Shown in pieces: positions 33,613 through 43,059 of a stretch of DNA of 64,000 nucleotides. Source of the stretch: Rhodovulum tesquicola (GTDB lineage: Bacteria > Pseudomonadota > Alphaproteobacteria > Rhodobacterales > Rhodobacteraceae); assembly GCF_024128855.1 (NCBI RefSeq), contig NZ_JAMYDV010000010.1, positions 62,001-126,000 of the forward strand, written 5' to 3'. Position 1 is the stretch's first letter. Every line of letters begins with the position of its first letter. Below the pieces are notes generated by a model, which saw only the letters and a program-made list of their open reading frames with translations, did not search any database and was not told where the DNA came from. A program made the translations under genes and the position numbers.

Positions 33613-35109
33613 TCAGTCCTCGGTGACCGACAGCGCCACGAAGCGCGGCTCTCCGTCGCGGCGCACGAGCAGCAGCAACGACTTTCGCCCTGCATCGCGG
33701 GCCTCGGAAATGCGGGCTTCTAGATCGGCAATGGTCAGCACCTTGCGCTGGCCTGCCTCGGTGATCAGGTCGCCCGCGCGCAGGCCTTTTTCATAGGCCT
33801 CGCCCGTTTCGTCGATATCCTGAACGACAAGCCCTTCGGCGCCCGCGCCCAGTTCGAGCTGTTCGCGAAGAGCGTCGGTCAGGGGAGCAAGCGTCATGCC
33901 GAGCATCTCGCGCGTGTCGGGTTCCTCGGAGGTATCGGGCGCGGCCACGGCGGGCACGGCGCCCTCGGCGGTTTCGCGGCGGCCCAGCGTCACGTCCAGC
34001 GTTTCCGTCTCGCCGCCACGGAACACGGTCAGTTTGACGGTCTTGCCGACGGCGGTGTTGCCGACCTGGCGCACCAGCCCGCGGGTGTCGTCCACCGTGA
34101 CCCCGTCGAAGCTGAGGATCACGTCGCCCTGTTCCATGCCCGCCTCGGCTGCCGGGCCCTCGGGCACGTCGGTCACCAGCGCGCCGCGCGCCTCTTCCAG
34201 GCCCAGCGCCTCGGCCATGTCGGGGGTCAAGTCCTGGATGCGCACGCCCAGCCAGCCGCGCCGGGTCTCGCCGAATTCCTTGAGCTGGTCGACCACATTC
34301 GTCACCACAGTGGAGGACATCGCGAAACCGATCCCGATCGAACCGCCATTGGGCGACAGGATCGCGGTGTTCACACCCACCACCTCGCCCGCCATATTGA
34401 AGAGCGGGCCACCCGAGTTGCCGCGGTTGATCGCGGCATCGGTCTGCAGGTAGTCGTCATAGCTGCCCGACAGCGCCCGGCCCCGGGCGGAGATGATGCC
34501 CGCCGAGACCGAGAAGCCCTGACCCAGCGGGTTGCCCATGGCCATCACCCAGTCGCCCACCCGCATCGCATCGGACTCGCCGAAGGACACGAAGGGCAGC
34601 GGGCTGTCGCTTTCGACCTTCAGAAGCGCGATATCGGTATTGGGATCGGTGCCGACAACGCTGGCCTTGAGGGTCGTGCCCGAGAAGAACTCGATGGTGA
34701 TCTCGTCGGCCTTCTCGATGACGTGGTTGTTGGTGACGATATAGCCATCGGGCGAGATCACGAAGCCCGAACCCAGCGCCTGACTGCGGCGTGGCGGGCG
34801 GGTGCCGTCGCGATCCGGATTCATGAAGTCGCGAAAGAAGTCCTCGAAAGGCGACCCCGGCGGGACCATCGGTGTCACGCCGGTATGGCCCGCGATCGTG
34901 GTCGAGGTGGTGATGTTGACCACCGCCGGGCTAACCTGCTCGGCGAGATCGGCAAAGCTTTCGGGCGCGGCGCGGGCCAGCGCGCCGGATGCCTGTCCCA
35001 GCGCAAGGGCGGCGGCCAGCGCCAGTGCGCGCGCCGGGCCAAGCCAGGCCGACGCGGGACGGGCGGTATTGGAAATGGCCTGCGATGTCACGCTTGGATC
35101 CTCCTGCAT
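33613..35109 (-). CDS. degP: DegP/Do-family periplasmic serine endoprotease
   Basis: A 498-residue HtrA protease. A signal peptide (hydrophobic run ALALAAALALGQASG, ending ALARA) is followed by the trypsin-like domain with the full triad: His129 (TNNHVI), Asp159 (NTDIALL) and Ser232 (GNSGGPL). Two PDZ domains follow, the first with GWLGVRIQDLTPDMAEALGL, the second at about residues 400-495. It degrades or holds misfolded envelope proteins. It lies at the end of an hflK-hflC-DUF2065-degP run on one strand, a common arrangement in alphaproteobacteria, with a 131-base gap and its own candidate promoter upstream. Confidence 0.93.
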   Translation of the reverse strand: MQEDPSVTSQAISNTARPASAWLGPARALALAAALALGQASGALARAAPESFADLAEQVSPAVVNITTSTTIAGHTGVTPMVPPGSPFEDFFRDFMNPDRDGTRPPRRSQALGSGFVISPDGYIVTNNHVIEKADEITIEFFSGTTLKASVVGTDPNTDIALLKVESDSPLPFVSFGESDAMRVGDWVMAMGNPLGQGFSVSAGIISARGRALSGSYDDYLQTDAAINRGNSGGPLFNMAGEVVGVNTAILSPNGGSIGIGFAMSSTVVTNVVDQLKEFGETRRGWLGVRIQDLTPDMAEALGLEEARGALVTDVPEGPAAEAGMEQGDVILSFDGVTVDDTRGLVRQVGNTAVGKTVKLTVFRGGETETLDVTLGRRETAEGAVPAVAAPDTSEEPDTREMLGMTLAPLTDALREQLELGAGAEGLVVQDIDETGEAYEKGLRAGDLITEAGQRKVLTIADLEARISEARDAGRKSLLLLVRRDGEPRFVALSVTED

Positions 35110-35164
35110 GCGTTCCCTGCGGGTCCGGCCAGAGCGTGCAGGGACCGAACCCCTTGTTTCCTGC

Positions 35165-35192
35165 GATATGCGCCTGACGCGGGACGGTGCAA
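35165..35192 (-). promoter_or_regulatory. Weak candidate promoter of degP
   Basis: On the minus strand, TTGCAC, a 16-base spacer, then CATATC, about 55 bases before the degP ATG. The -10 box partly fits the heat-shock sigma-32 pattern (C-x-TAT-x-T-like) as well as sigma-70, so stress control is possible. Weak match. Confidence 0.3.
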
Positions 35193-35240
35193 CTCAACGC
35201 CCGTCGCGGCGCGTCAACAGGCCGTGATGGGCGCAGTGTT

Positions 35241-35435
35241 TCACCCCGCAAGCCTTTGGGCAAGCCAGATGAGCGCGGTGCCCAGCGCAACGGCGACCAG
35301 CCCGATAAACCGCCGTGTTTCCGGCGGGATACGGCGGATCAGGTCAACCAGTTCGTCCAGACGCGAAGGGGCCAGTGCGAACACCAGCCCCTCCACGACC
35401 AGAACCAGCCCGATGGCCAGAACGACAAAGCTCAT
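35241..35435 (-). CDS. DUF2065 small membrane protein
   Basis: A 64-residue protein with two hydrophobic helices (VVLAIGLVLVVEGLVFALAP and FIGLVAVALGTALIWLA) joined by a charged loop, RRIPPETRRF. This is the DUF2065/YjeT pattern, in which the short helix-loop-helix protein is usually encoded next to hflC. Its function is unknown; co-occurrence points to the HflKC/FtsH membrane-protease complex. Its ATG overlaps the hflC stop by four bases, so it is translationally coupled. Confidence 0.8.
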   Translation of the reverse strand: MSFVVLAIGLVLVVEGLVFALAPSRLDELVDLIRRIPPETRRFIGLVAVALGTALIWLAQRLAG

Positions 35436-36340
35436 TGCGCTGCGGCAATCCCCGGAGCCGGCGGTTGCGGACGCTCGGCCTGCTTGAGATAGTCGAAGAA
35501 CTCGCTGTCCGGCGTCAGCACCATCGACGAATTGCCCGCCATCAGCGAATTCTCGTAGGCCCGCAGCGAGCGCAGGAAGGCGAAGAACTCGGGATCGGCA
35601 CCGAAGGCTTCGGCGAAGATCGCGTTGCGCTCGGCATCGGCCTCGCCTCGGGTGATCTGCGCCTCGCGCTCGGCATCCGAGACCAGTTCCACCACGGTCC
35701 GGTCGGCCAGTGCGCGCACCCGCTGCGCCGCCTCGTTACCGCGGGCGATCTCGTCGGCGGCCTCGCGTTCACGCTCGGCCCGCATCCGGGCAAAAGTCGC
35801 CTCGAGGTTCTGTGCGGGCAGGTTGGTCTGCTTCAGCCGCACGTCAACCACTTCCAGACCGATACTGCGGGCAAGCTCGCGGGACTGGTCGCGGATCCGC
35901 GTCATCAGGATGCGCCGATCCTCGGACAGGATGGTGTCCGACGTTACCTGATCGGCACCCAGAACGGCCCGGATCTGGGCGTTCAGGATCGAGGACAGCC
36001 GGTCCTCGGCCGCGCGCAACCCGCCGACGCCAACGGCCTGACGGAACTGCACCGCATCGGCGATGCGATAGCGGGCGAAGGCGTCGACCACGAGCCGACG
36101 GTCATCCGAGGGCGTGACCTCGATCGTGTCGGTGTCCAGCGACAGGATCCGGTCGTCATAGCGGACAACCTCCTGGATGAACGGGATCTTGAAGGCGAGC
36201 CCGGGCTCTTCCTTGACCGCCTTGATCTGGCCGAATTGCAGCACCAGCGCCTTTTCGCGCTCGTCCACCACGAAGATCGAGGACAGCCCCAGGATAAGCG
36301 CCAGGAACAGGATCGGAACGATCATCATCGTCTTGCGCAT
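35432..36340 (-). CDS. hflC: HflC, SPFH-domain modulator of FtsH protease
   Basis: A 302-residue membrane protein with an N-terminal anchor (MMIVPILFLALILGLSSIFVV) and a periplasmic SPFH/prohibitin domain. VDEREKALVLQFGQIK and the later VKLKQTNLP-type stretch (VDVRLKQTNLPAQNLEATFA) are HflC signatures. A coiled region, RAEREREAADEIARGNEAAQ, precedes the C-terminus. HflC and HflK form a cage around FtsH and control its access to membrane substrates. It starts two bases after the hflK stop. Confidence 0.93.
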   Translation of the reverse strand: MRKTMMIVPILFLALILGLSSIFVVDEREKALVLQFGQIKAVKEEPGLAFKIPFIQEVVRYDDRILSLDTDTIEVTPSDDRRLVVDAFARYRIADAVQFRQAVGVGGLRAAEDRLSSILNAQIRAVLGADQVTSDTILSEDRRILMTRIRDQSRELARSIGLEVVDVRLKQTNLPAQNLEATFARMRAEREREAADEIARGNEAAQRVRALADRTVVELVSDAEREAQITRGEADAERNAIFAEAFGADPEFFAFLRSLRAYENSLMAGNSSMVLTPDSEFFDYLKQAERPQPPAPGIAAAQ

Positions 36341-36342
36341 CT

Positions 36343-37467
36343 TCAGTTCCCCCCTGCCCCGGTCGTGCTGCGGCGCAGCTCGTTGAGCGGAAGGTAGGGC
36401 ACCACGCCCTGACCGCCCTCGCCACCCAGCACCGCCGGATCCAGAATGGTCTTGTCCACCTCGCCCATCACCTTTTCCATGGTTTCCAGATATAGCCGCT
36501 TGCGCGTGACTTCTGGCGCCTTGACATATTCGGTCAGGACCGCCGTGAAGCGGCTGGCCTCACCCAGCGCCTCGTTGGTAACGCGGGCACGATAGCCTTC
36601 GGCCTGTTCGATGATCTGCGCGGCCTCGCCTCGGGCCTGGGCCACCACGCGGTTTGCATAGGCATCGGCCTGGCGTTGCAGGCGGTCGCGTTCCTGTTCG
36701 GCGGCCTGAACCTCGCGGAAGCTGTCGATCACCTCGGCGGGCGGGTCGGCCTTGTCGAGGTTGATCCGCACGATGTTGATGCCGCTGTCATATTCGTCCA
36801 GCGTCTCCTGGATGTTCAGCCGCGCCGTGTCCGCGATGATGCCCCGGTCGCGGTTCAGGATCGGCGACAGCGGCGAGGCGGCGATGATCTCGCGCATCAC
36901 CGATTCCGACACGGCCTGCACGGTCAGTTGCGGATCGCGGATGTTGAACAGCACCTTGGCCGGGTCGTTGATGTTCCAGACCACCTGGAAGTCGATATCC
37001 ACGATATTGGCATCGGTGGTCAGCATCAGCCCGTCTTCGATGGCCCCCCGGCGCATGCCGATATTCTCGGTGCGCTCGCCGGTAACGTTGACCACCTCGG
37101 CGGTGATCACCGGCCAGGGGGCAAAGTTCAGACCGGGCTGGCCGGTGGCATAATACTCGCCCAGAAACAGCTCGACCGATTGTTCCTCCGGCTTGACCGT
37201 GTAGAGCGAAGAGAAAAGCCAGACCCCGACGGCCGCCAGAACGCCGAGCGCGATCCCGCCCTTGGTCAGCTTCGGACCGGAGCCGCGCCCGCCACGCCCG
37301 CCCATCAGCACGCGCAACTGCTCCTGCCCGCGGCGCATCAGCTCGTCGATCTCGGGGATCTGGGGCGGCTCACCGCCGGGGCCGCGGCCACCGCCGCCGC
37401 CATTACCGCCGCGGTTGCCACCGCCCTGGCCTCCGCCGCCCCAGGGACCGCCACTTTGTCCAGCCAT
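36343..37467 (-). CDS. hflK: HflK, SPFH-domain modulator of FtsH protease
   Basis: A 374-residue partner of HflC. The N-terminal 45 residues are glycine-rich (many GG/GGG repeats, GGGGQGGGNRGGNGGGGG), as usual for HflK. One membrane helix follows at about 72-90 (GIALGVLAAVGVWLFSSLYTV), then the SPFH domain with VKPEEQSVELFLGEY, MLTTDANIVDIDFQVVWNI and the conserved coiled segment ERDRLQRQADAYANRVV. First gene of the run hflK-hflC-DUF2065-degP. No convincing promoter was found in the 92-base gap to gor. Confidence 0.93.
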   Translation of the reverse strand: MAGQSGGPWGGGGQGGGNRGGNGGGGGRGPGGEPPQIPEIDELMRRGQEQLRVLMGGRGGRGSGPKLTKGGIALGVLAAVGVWLFSSLYTVKPEEQSVELFLGEYYATGQPGLNFAPWPVITAEVVNVTGERTENIGMRRGAIEDGLMLTTDANIVDIDFQVVWNINDPAKVLFNIRDPQLTVQAVSESVMREIIAASPLSPILNRDRGIIADTARLNIQETLDEYDSGINIVRINLDKADPPAEVIDSFREVQAAEQERDRLQRQADAYANRVVAQARGEAAQIIEQAEGYRARVTNEALGEASRFTAVLTEYVKAPEVTRKRLYLETMEKVMGEVDKTILDPAVLGGEGGQGVVPYLPLNELRRSTTGAGGN

Positions 37468-37559
37468 CCAGGTCTTACCTCTTTCCTGTTACCGTTCTCG
37501 CTCGTCTCGCAAACTCGTGTGACCTAACTGGTCGCTCGGGGGCGGAATTCAACCCGCCT

Positions 37560-38918
37560 TCACCACGTCCTGACCGGCGCCTTCAACGTCACAAGTTCCT
37601 CTGCCATGGTCGGATGCACCGCGACGGTGCGGTCGAAGTCGTCCTTGGTCGCGCCCATCCGGATCGCGATCGCGGCCAACTGGATCATCTCGCCCGCATG
37701 GTCGGCGACGATATGACACCCCAAAACCCTGCGGGAATGGGCGCAGACGATCAGCTTCATCAGCACCCGATCCTCGCGTCCCGCAAAGCCCGACTGCATC
37801 GGCCGGAACGCGGTTGCGTAGACCTCCACCCCGCCGCGGGCGCGCGCCTCTTCCTCGCTGAGTCCCACCGTTCCGAATTCGGGCCGGGTGAAGACGGCGC
37901 CGGGCACCAGCTCGTGATCGGCGCGCGTGGGGTTGCCCTTGAACACCGTCTCGACAAAGGCCGCGCCCTCGCGGATCGCCACGGGCGTCAGGTTGATGCG
38001 GTCGGTCACATCGCCCACCGCATAGATCGAGGGGACAGCGGTCTGGGAATAGCCGTCGACCTCGACCGCGCCGTTCTCCTTCAGCCCGATGCCCAGATCC
38101 TCAAGACCCAGACCCGCGGTGTTGGGGACTCGCCCGGTCGCGTAAAGCACCGCATCATATACCCCGTCATGTCCGTCGGTGGCCTTGACCCACAGCCCGT
38201 CCGCGACCCGGTCGATCCGCTGCACGTTGCAGCCCAGCCGAAGGCCGATGCCCTGGTCGCACATCGCCCCGGCGATATGGCCGCGCGCCTCTTCGTCGAA
38301 ACCACGCAGGATCTGCGCGCCGCGATAATACTGCGTCACCTTGACGCCCAAGCCACTCAGGATGCACGCAAACTCGCAGGCGATATAGCCGCCACCGACG
38401 ATCAGGATGCGCTTGGGCAGCGCCTCGAACCTGAACACCTCGTTCGAGGTGATGACATGCTCTGACCCCGGGAACTCGGGCACGAAGGGCCGGCCGCCAG
38501 TCGCGACCAGGACATGGCGCGCGGTCTTCTCGGTGCCATCGGCCAGCCGCACGGTATGTGCATCGGCCAGCACGGCGCGCGTATCGAAGATTTCAACCCC
38601 TGCCTTCTGCAGGTTGCCGCGATAGATACCCTCAAGCCGGTCAAGCTCGGCATCCAGCCTGGCCCGGAACACCGCCCAGTCGAAGCCGCCCGCCGCGACA
38701 TCCCATCCATAGGCGCGCGCATCCTGCATTGCGCCTGCATAACCCGAGGCGAAGACCATCAGCTTCTTGGGCACGCAGCCGCGGATCACGCAGGTCCCGC
38801 CCATGCGGTATTCCTCGGCCAGCCCGACCCGCGCGCCCGCCTCGGCCGCGGCCAGACGCGCCGCCCGGACCCCGCCCGAACCGCCGCCGATGACGAAAAG
38901 ATCGTAGTCGAAGGCCAT
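37560..38918 (-). CDS. gor: Glutathione-disulfide reductase
   Basis: A 452-residue flavoprotein disulfide reductase. The FAD-binding motif is FVIGGGSGGVRAARLAA. The redox-active cysteines are Cys43 and Cys48 in GGTCVIRGCVPKKLM. The NADPH Rossmann motif is ILIVGGGYIACEFACIL. The C-terminal catalytic His-Glu pair is in TVAVHPTMAEE. NADPH preference is consistent with YYRGAQILRGFDEEAR after the second Rossmann strand. The start (MAFDYDL) lies eight bases after the rpiA stop; an upstream ATG overlapping rpiA (38933) is also possible. Co-transcription with rpiA is likely. Confidence 0.92.
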   Translation of the reverse strand: MAFDYDLFVIGGGSGGVRAARLAAAEAGARVGLAEEYRMGGTCVIRGCVPKKLMVFASGYAGAMQDARAYGWDVAAGGFDWAVFRARLDAELDRLEGIYRGNLQKAGVEIFDTRAVLADAHTVRLADGTEKTARHVLVATGGRPFVPEFPGSEHVITSNEVFRFEALPKRILIVGGGYIACEFACILSGLGVKVTQYYRGAQILRGFDEEARGHIAGAMCDQGIGLRLGCNVQRIDRVADGLWVKATDGHDGVYDAVLYATGRVPNTAGLGLEDLGIGLKENGAVEVDGYSQTAVPSIYAVGDVTDRINLTPVAIREGAAFVETVFKGNPTRADHELVPGAVFTRPEFGTVGLSEEEARARGGVEVYATAFRPMQSGFAGREDRVLMKLIVCAHSRRVLGCHIVADHAGEMIQLAAIAIRMGATKDDFDRTVAVHPTMAEELVTLKAPVRTW

Positions 38919-38925
38919 GCCGCGC

Positions 38926-39708
38926 TCAGACATCCTTGAACAGGTTCTCGCTTTCGGCGAATTCGATGCTGTCCTGTTGCACGCTGCCCGCAGCCACGTC
39001 GCGCAGCTCGACCCGACCATCCCCGTGACCGATCACCACGGTGTCGCAGATGTCGATGAACAGCCCGTTCTCGACCACACCGGGAACCTGGTTCAGCACC
39101 AGCGCCAACTGCCGCGGGTTGCCGATGCGCAGCAGGTGGAGATCGAGGATATGGTTGCCCTCATCGGTGACAAAGGGCATCGCGCCGTTCATGCGGATCG
39201 TGACGTCGCGGCCCAGCACGTCCATTCCCTCCAGCATCTCCTCGACCAGCTTGCGCGTCGTCTTCCAGCCGAAGGGGATCACCTCGACGGGCAGCGGGAA
39301 GGCGCCCAGATGCGCCACCTCCTTGGCCGGATCGGCAATCACCACCATGCGGTCGGACGCGCTGGCGACGATCTTTTCCTGCAAATGCGCCCCGCCGCCC
39401 CCCTTGATGAGGTTCAGCTCGGCATCGAACTCGTCCGCCCCGTCGATGGTCAGGTCCAGCCAGCCCGCCTCGTCCAGCGCGATCACCTCGATCCCCACCT
39501 CGCGCGCAAGGTCGGCCGTGCGTGTCGAGGTCGGCACCCCCTTGATCTTCAGCCCCTCCTCGCGCACCCGCTCGCCCAGGCAGCGCACCATCCAGGCCGC
39601 GGTCGAGCCGGTGCCCAGCCCCACCTTCATCCCGTTTTCCACCATGTCGCTGGCACGCCTGGCGGCAACGAACTTGGCCTTCTCGATGGGGGAAAGCTCG
39701 GCGGACAT
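38926..39708 (-). CDS. rpiA: Ribose-5-phosphate isomerase A
   Basis: A 260-residue enzyme interconverting ribose 5-phosphate and ribulose 5-phosphate. The phosphate-binding loop GLGTGSTAAWMV, the catalytic DGADEFD and KGGGGAHLQEKIVA are all present, as is PVEVIPFGW. Length is slightly above E. coli RpiA (219) because of a C-terminal extension after the HGDGRVEL segment, which is usual in alphaproteobacteria. ATG 39708 is chosen, with GAGAGGAG ten bases upstream. The promoter region has a TATAAG but no matching -35. Confidence 0.95.
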   Translation of the reverse strand: MSAELSPIEKAKFVAARRASDMVENGMKVGLGTGSTAAWMVRCLGERVREEGLKIKGVPTSTRTADLAREVGIEVIALDEAGWLDLTIDGADEFDAELNLIKGGGGAHLQEKIVASASDRMVVIADPAKEVAHLGAFPLPVEVIPFGWKTTRKLVEEMLEGMDVLGRDVTIRMNGAMPFVTDEGNHILDLHLLRIGNPRQLALVLNQVPGVVENGLFIDICDTVVIGHGDGRVELRDVAAGSVQQDSIEFAESENLFKDV

Positions 39709-39870
39709 GGGCGGTCTCCTCTCTCGGCTCCGTGCCCTTATAGGCAAGTTGGATCAGGGCCGCGAGGGGCAATCGCGCAGGAGGCACGACCGCGCGCTCC
39801 GCGCGAAACGTCGCTTTCGGGATGGAAAATGGCGCAGGCCATGCCAGTTATGATGACGGGGAGGAGTTCC

Positions 39871-41247
39871 ATGTATCTGTCCGTCTTCGACATCTTCAAG
39901 ATCGGCATCGGGCCTTCGTCCTCGCACACGATGGGGCCGATGGTGGCCGCGGCGCGGTTTCTCGACCTGCTGCGCGCCTCTCCCTTTCGCGCCCATGGCC
40001 TGCGCGCGACGTTGCACGGCTCGCTCGCCTTCACGGGTGTCGGGCATGCCACCGATCGGGCAGTCATACTGGGCCTCGACGGGGTGAGCCCCGAAACCTA
40101 CGATGCCAATGCCGCCGAAGCCGCCCTCGCCCGTATCCGGACCGAGAATCGCGTCATGCCCGAGAGGCTGGACCCGCTCGCCTTCGATCCTGCCCGGGAT
40201 CTGGTCTTCGACTACGACCGCGCGCTGCCGGGCCATGCCAATGGCATGGTCCTGTCGGCCACCGACGCCCAGGGCGACGTGATCCTGACCGAGACCTATT
40301 ATTCCATCGGCGGCGGCTTCGTGCGCACGGCGGCCGAACTTGCGTCCGGTGATCCCGAGGACGGCACAGGCGCCCCCGTCCCCTACCCCTTTCGCAACGC
40401 GGCCGAGATGCTGGACATGGCCGCCCGATCCGGCCTGACCATCGCGCAGATGAAGCGGCAGAACGAACTGACCCGGCGCAGCCCCCCCGCGCTTGAAGAC
40501 GGGCTTGCGGCGATCTGGACGGCGATGTGCGATTGCATCGACCGCGGGCTGGCCACCGACGGCACCCTGCCCGGCGGGCTGAACATACGCCGCAGGGCAC
40601 ATGCGATCCACCAGGCGCTGATCGCCGAACGCGGGCTGAACCTGACGCCGCCGCACACGATCAACGACTGGATGAGCGTCTATGCCATGGCGGTGAACGA
40701 GGAAAACGCCGCCGGCGGGCGCGTGGTCACGGCGCCCACCAACGGCGCGGCCGGCGTTGTGCCCGCCACGATCCGCTACTGGCTGGATCATGTGCCCGGC
40801 GCGCAGCCCTCGAAGACCGGGGATTTCCTGCTGACCGCGGCCGCCATCGGCAGCATCATCAAGCGCAACGCCTCGATCTCGGGCGCCGAATGCGGTTGCC
40901 AGGCCGAGGTCGGCTCGGCCGCGGCGATGGCGGCGGCGGGGCTGGCCGCGGTCATGGGCGGCAGCCCCGGACAGGTGGAAAACGCCGCTGAAATCGCGCT
41001 GGAACACCACCTGGGCATGACCTGCGATCCGGTGAAGGGGCTGGTGCAGGTGCCCTGCATCGAGCGCAACGGCCTGGGCGCGATCAAGGCTGTCTCGGCC
41101 GCCTCGCTCGCACTGCGCGGCGACGGGGACCATTTCGTGCCGCTCGATGCCTGCATCGAGACCATGCGCCAGACCGGCCGCGACATGAGCGAGAAATACA
41201 AGGAAACCGCGCTGGGCGGGCTGGCCGTCAACGTGCCGAACTGCTGA
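39871..41247 (+). CDS. sdaA: L-serine ammonia-lyase (iron-sulfur type)
   Basis: A 458-residue single-chain L-serine dehydratase converting serine to pyruvate and ammonia. It opens with the family signature [20 protein letters not shown]. Cysteines for the oxygen-sensitive [4Fe-4S] cluster are in [12 protein letters not shown] and [28 protein letters not shown] is the substrate-binding block. Length matches E. coli SdaA (454). The ATG has GGGGAGGAG eight bases before it. It stands alone, divergent from rpiA and followed by a repeat element. Confidence 0.95.
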   Translation: MYLSVFDIFKIGIGPSSSHTMGPMVAAARFLDLLRASPFRAHGLRATLHGSLAFTGVGHATDRAVILGLDGVSPETYDANAAEAALARIRTENRVMPERLDPLAFDPARDLVFDYDRALPGHANGMVLSATDAQGDVILTETYYSIGGGFVRTAAELASGDPEDGTGAPVPYPFRNAAEMLDMAARSGLTIAQMKRQNELTRRSPPALEDGLAAIWTAMCDCIDRGLATDGTLPGGLNIRRRAHAIHQALIAERGLNLTPPHTINDWMSVYAMAVNEENAAGGRVVTAPTNGAAGVVPATIRYWLDHVPGAQPSKTGDFLLTAAAIGSIIKRNASISGAECGCQAEVGSAAAMAAAGLAAVMGGSPGQVENAAEIALEHHLGMTCDPVKGLVQVPCIERNGLGAIKAVSAASLALRGDGDHFVPLDACIETMRQTGRDMSEKYKETALGGLAVNVPNC

Positions 41248-41273
41248 GCCCCCTGACCGCGCTGTAGCTTCCA

Positions 41274-41335
41274 TCCTTCTTCTGGCTTCAAATATCCCGG
41301 GGGGGAGTCCGCAAGGACGGGGGGCAGCGCCCCCC
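41274..41335 (-). repeat. Intergenic hairpin/CCAGAAGAAG repeat, copy 2
   Basis: Read on the minus strand it consists of GGGGGGCGCTGCCCCCC (perfect seven-pair stem, three-base loop), then GTCC-TTGC-GGAC, a C-run, GGGATATTT and CCAGAAGAAGG. It is nearly the same order and sequence as copy 3 at 56.3 kb. It lies just downstream of sdaA. Confidence 0.75.
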
Positions 41336-41401
41336 TGCCCCGCCGCGCGCACTCTGGGCAGGGCGCTGGACGGGATCGCAGGGCCGGTGCATCACTGCGC
41401 G

Positions 41402-42316
41402 ATGAGCCCCGCGCCCGACCGCATCCTCGCCGGCATAATGCTGATGATCGGCTTCACCGTCACCGCCCCGGTGATGGACAGCTTCGCCAAGTTGGCCTCG
41501 TCCGAAATCCCCGTCGCCCAGATCTCGGCCGCGCGCTTTGCCGTGCAGGCGGCGATCCTGGTTCCGCTGGCGGCGCTGCTTGGTCTCCTCACCCGCCCCA
41601 CCCCGGGCGAGGCCGGACTGCACCTGCTGCGCGCCGGCCTGATCCTCGCCGCCACCTCCGCCTTCTTCGCCGCGCTGCGGGTGATGCCGCTGGCCGATGC
41701 CATCGCGATCTTCTTCGTCGAGCCCTTCATCCTGACGCTGCTGGGTGCGCTGGTGCTGGGCGAAACCGTGGGCTGGCGGCGGGTTCTGGCCTGTATCATC
41801 GGCTTTGTCGGCGCGCTTCTGGTGATCCGGCCGAGCTTTGCCGCCTTCGGGGCGGCGGCCCTGCTGCCGCTTCTGACGGCCTTGTTCTTCGCCTGCTACA
41901 TGGTCGCGACCCGGCAGGTGGCGCGCCACACCCATCCGGTGGCGCTGCAGGCGTGGACGGCGCTGGGCGCCTGCGTGATCGTGCTGCCGCTGCTCGCGGT
42001 CTTCGAAGGGTCCGGTATCGCCCCGCTCGACCCGGTCATGCCACGGGGCATCTTCTGGCTCTGGCTCGCCGGGGTGGGGCTTGCCGCCACGGTCGCGCAT
42101 CTCTTCATCAGCGCCGCGCTCAGATGCGCGCCCACCGCGGTGATCGCGCCGCTTCAATATCTCGAGATCGTCGCCGCTGCCGTTCTGGGCTTCCTGATCT
42201 TCGACGATCTGCCCGACGCCCAGGCCCTGGCGGGCATCGCGATCATCATGGGCGCCGGACTTTACGTCTTCATGCGCGAGCGTCACCTGAACCGCCCGCC
42301 ACCACCTGCGCCATGA
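41402..42316 (+). CDS. DMT-superfamily (EamA) membrane transporter
   Basis: A 304-residue membrane protein with about ten helices in two EamA repeats. First-repeat landmarks are SEIPVAQISAARFAVQA and ADAIAIFFVEPFILTLLGAL, with VLGETVGWRR as the repeat end. The second repeat has FACYMVATRQVAR and ends PLQYLEIVAAAVLGFLIFDDLP. It belongs to the S-adenosylmethionine/drug-metabolite exporter-like DMT group, but its substrate is unknown. ATG 41402 is preferred to GTG 41387. Its last 47 bases overlap the convergent thiamine pyrophosphokinase gene. Confidence 0.85.
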   Translation: MSPAPDRILAGIMLMIGFTVTAPVMDSFAKLASSEIPVAQISAARFAVQAAILVPLAALLGLLTRPTPGEAGLHLLRAGLILAATSAFFAALRVMPLADAIAIFFVEPFILTLLGALVLGETVGWRRVLACIIGFVGALLVIRPSFAAFGAAALLPLLTALFFACYMVATRQVARHTHPVALQAWTALGACVIVLPLLAVFEGSGIAPLDPVMPRGIFWLWLAGVGLAATVAHLFISAALRCAPTAVIAPLQYLEIVAAAVLGFLIFDDLPDAQALAGIAIIMGAGLYVFMRERHLNRPPPPAP

Positions 42317-42965
42317 GCGCCGCGGCGCTGGCCTCCAGTTCCGTCTCGGGCAGGATGACCACCATGGCACCGGTCTCGATGCGCAGCGTCACCGGGCCGG
42401 TCACCTCGTTCGAGGTGCCGATCCGCCCGCCCGGCGCGAAGTCGAGCCCGGCGATCGGCCAGCGCAGCCCCTCGCTCTCCCCCCGCACCGGCCCCATCGG
42501 GAACAGCGACAGCCGCGCGCCTTGCGGCGGGGCTAGGCGCAATTCCGGCGGACAGAGAAAACAGATATCCGCCTCGCCGATCAGGATGCAGCGCCGGTCG
42601 GGATAACGCGCCAGCGCGTTCATCGCCGCCAGCGCATGGTCGATCCGTGCCCCCATGAAGCCCAGACCGAGCATCAGCGGCGCGGCCACCGCGCGCAGGC
42701 ATTTCTCGAAATCGGTGCTATCCTGCTCGGTGACATGGTGCAGTCGCTCGACCGGCAAGGCGGCGCGCGTCCGATCCGAAATCGAGTCGAAATCCCCGAT
42801 CGCCAGACGCGGCATCAGCCCGGCGGCAAGCGCGTGATCCGCCCCGCCATCGGCAGCCACCACGTCTGACACAAGGCCCAGAACCCGCGTCAGCTGATTC
42901 GGGTTAACGACACCTCCCCCGAGGATTGCGATCGGGTCGGGACTCTGGAGCAATCGCGGCGACAT
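42270..42965 (-). CDS. Thiamine pyrophosphokinase
   Basis: A 231-residue kinase that makes thiamine diphosphate directly from thiamine and ATP. The catalytic-domain motifs are AADGGADHAL, AIGDFDSIS (acidic metal ligands) and EQDSTDFEKCL. The small C-terminal thiamine-binding domain has GLRWPIAGLDFAPG, GTSNEVTG and VVILPE. All core residues are present. This gives the cell a salvage route and supplies cofactor to ThDP enzymes such as the one at 13.6 kb (general role, not a specific link). The 3' end overlaps the convergent DMT gene by 47 bases. Confidence 0.9.
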   Translation of the reverse strand: MSPRLLQSPDPIAILGGGVVNPNQLTRVLGLVSDVVAADGGADHALAAGLMPRLAIGDFDSISDRTRAALPVERLHHVTEQDSTDFEKCLRAVAAPLMLGLGFMGARIDHALAAMNALARYPDRRCILIGEADICFLCPPELRLAPPQGARLSLFPMGPVRGESEGLRWPIAGLDFAPGGRIGTSNEVTGPVTLRIETGAMVVILPETELEASAAALMAQVVAGGSGDARA

Positions 42966-43059
42966 TCTTGCAGCAATGGGTCAGGACCAGGGCCAACGCA
43001 ACCGAAACGCCGAAAAATCCACGAAAAAACACTTTCTGTTCATCTTTAGGAAGGAGCCT

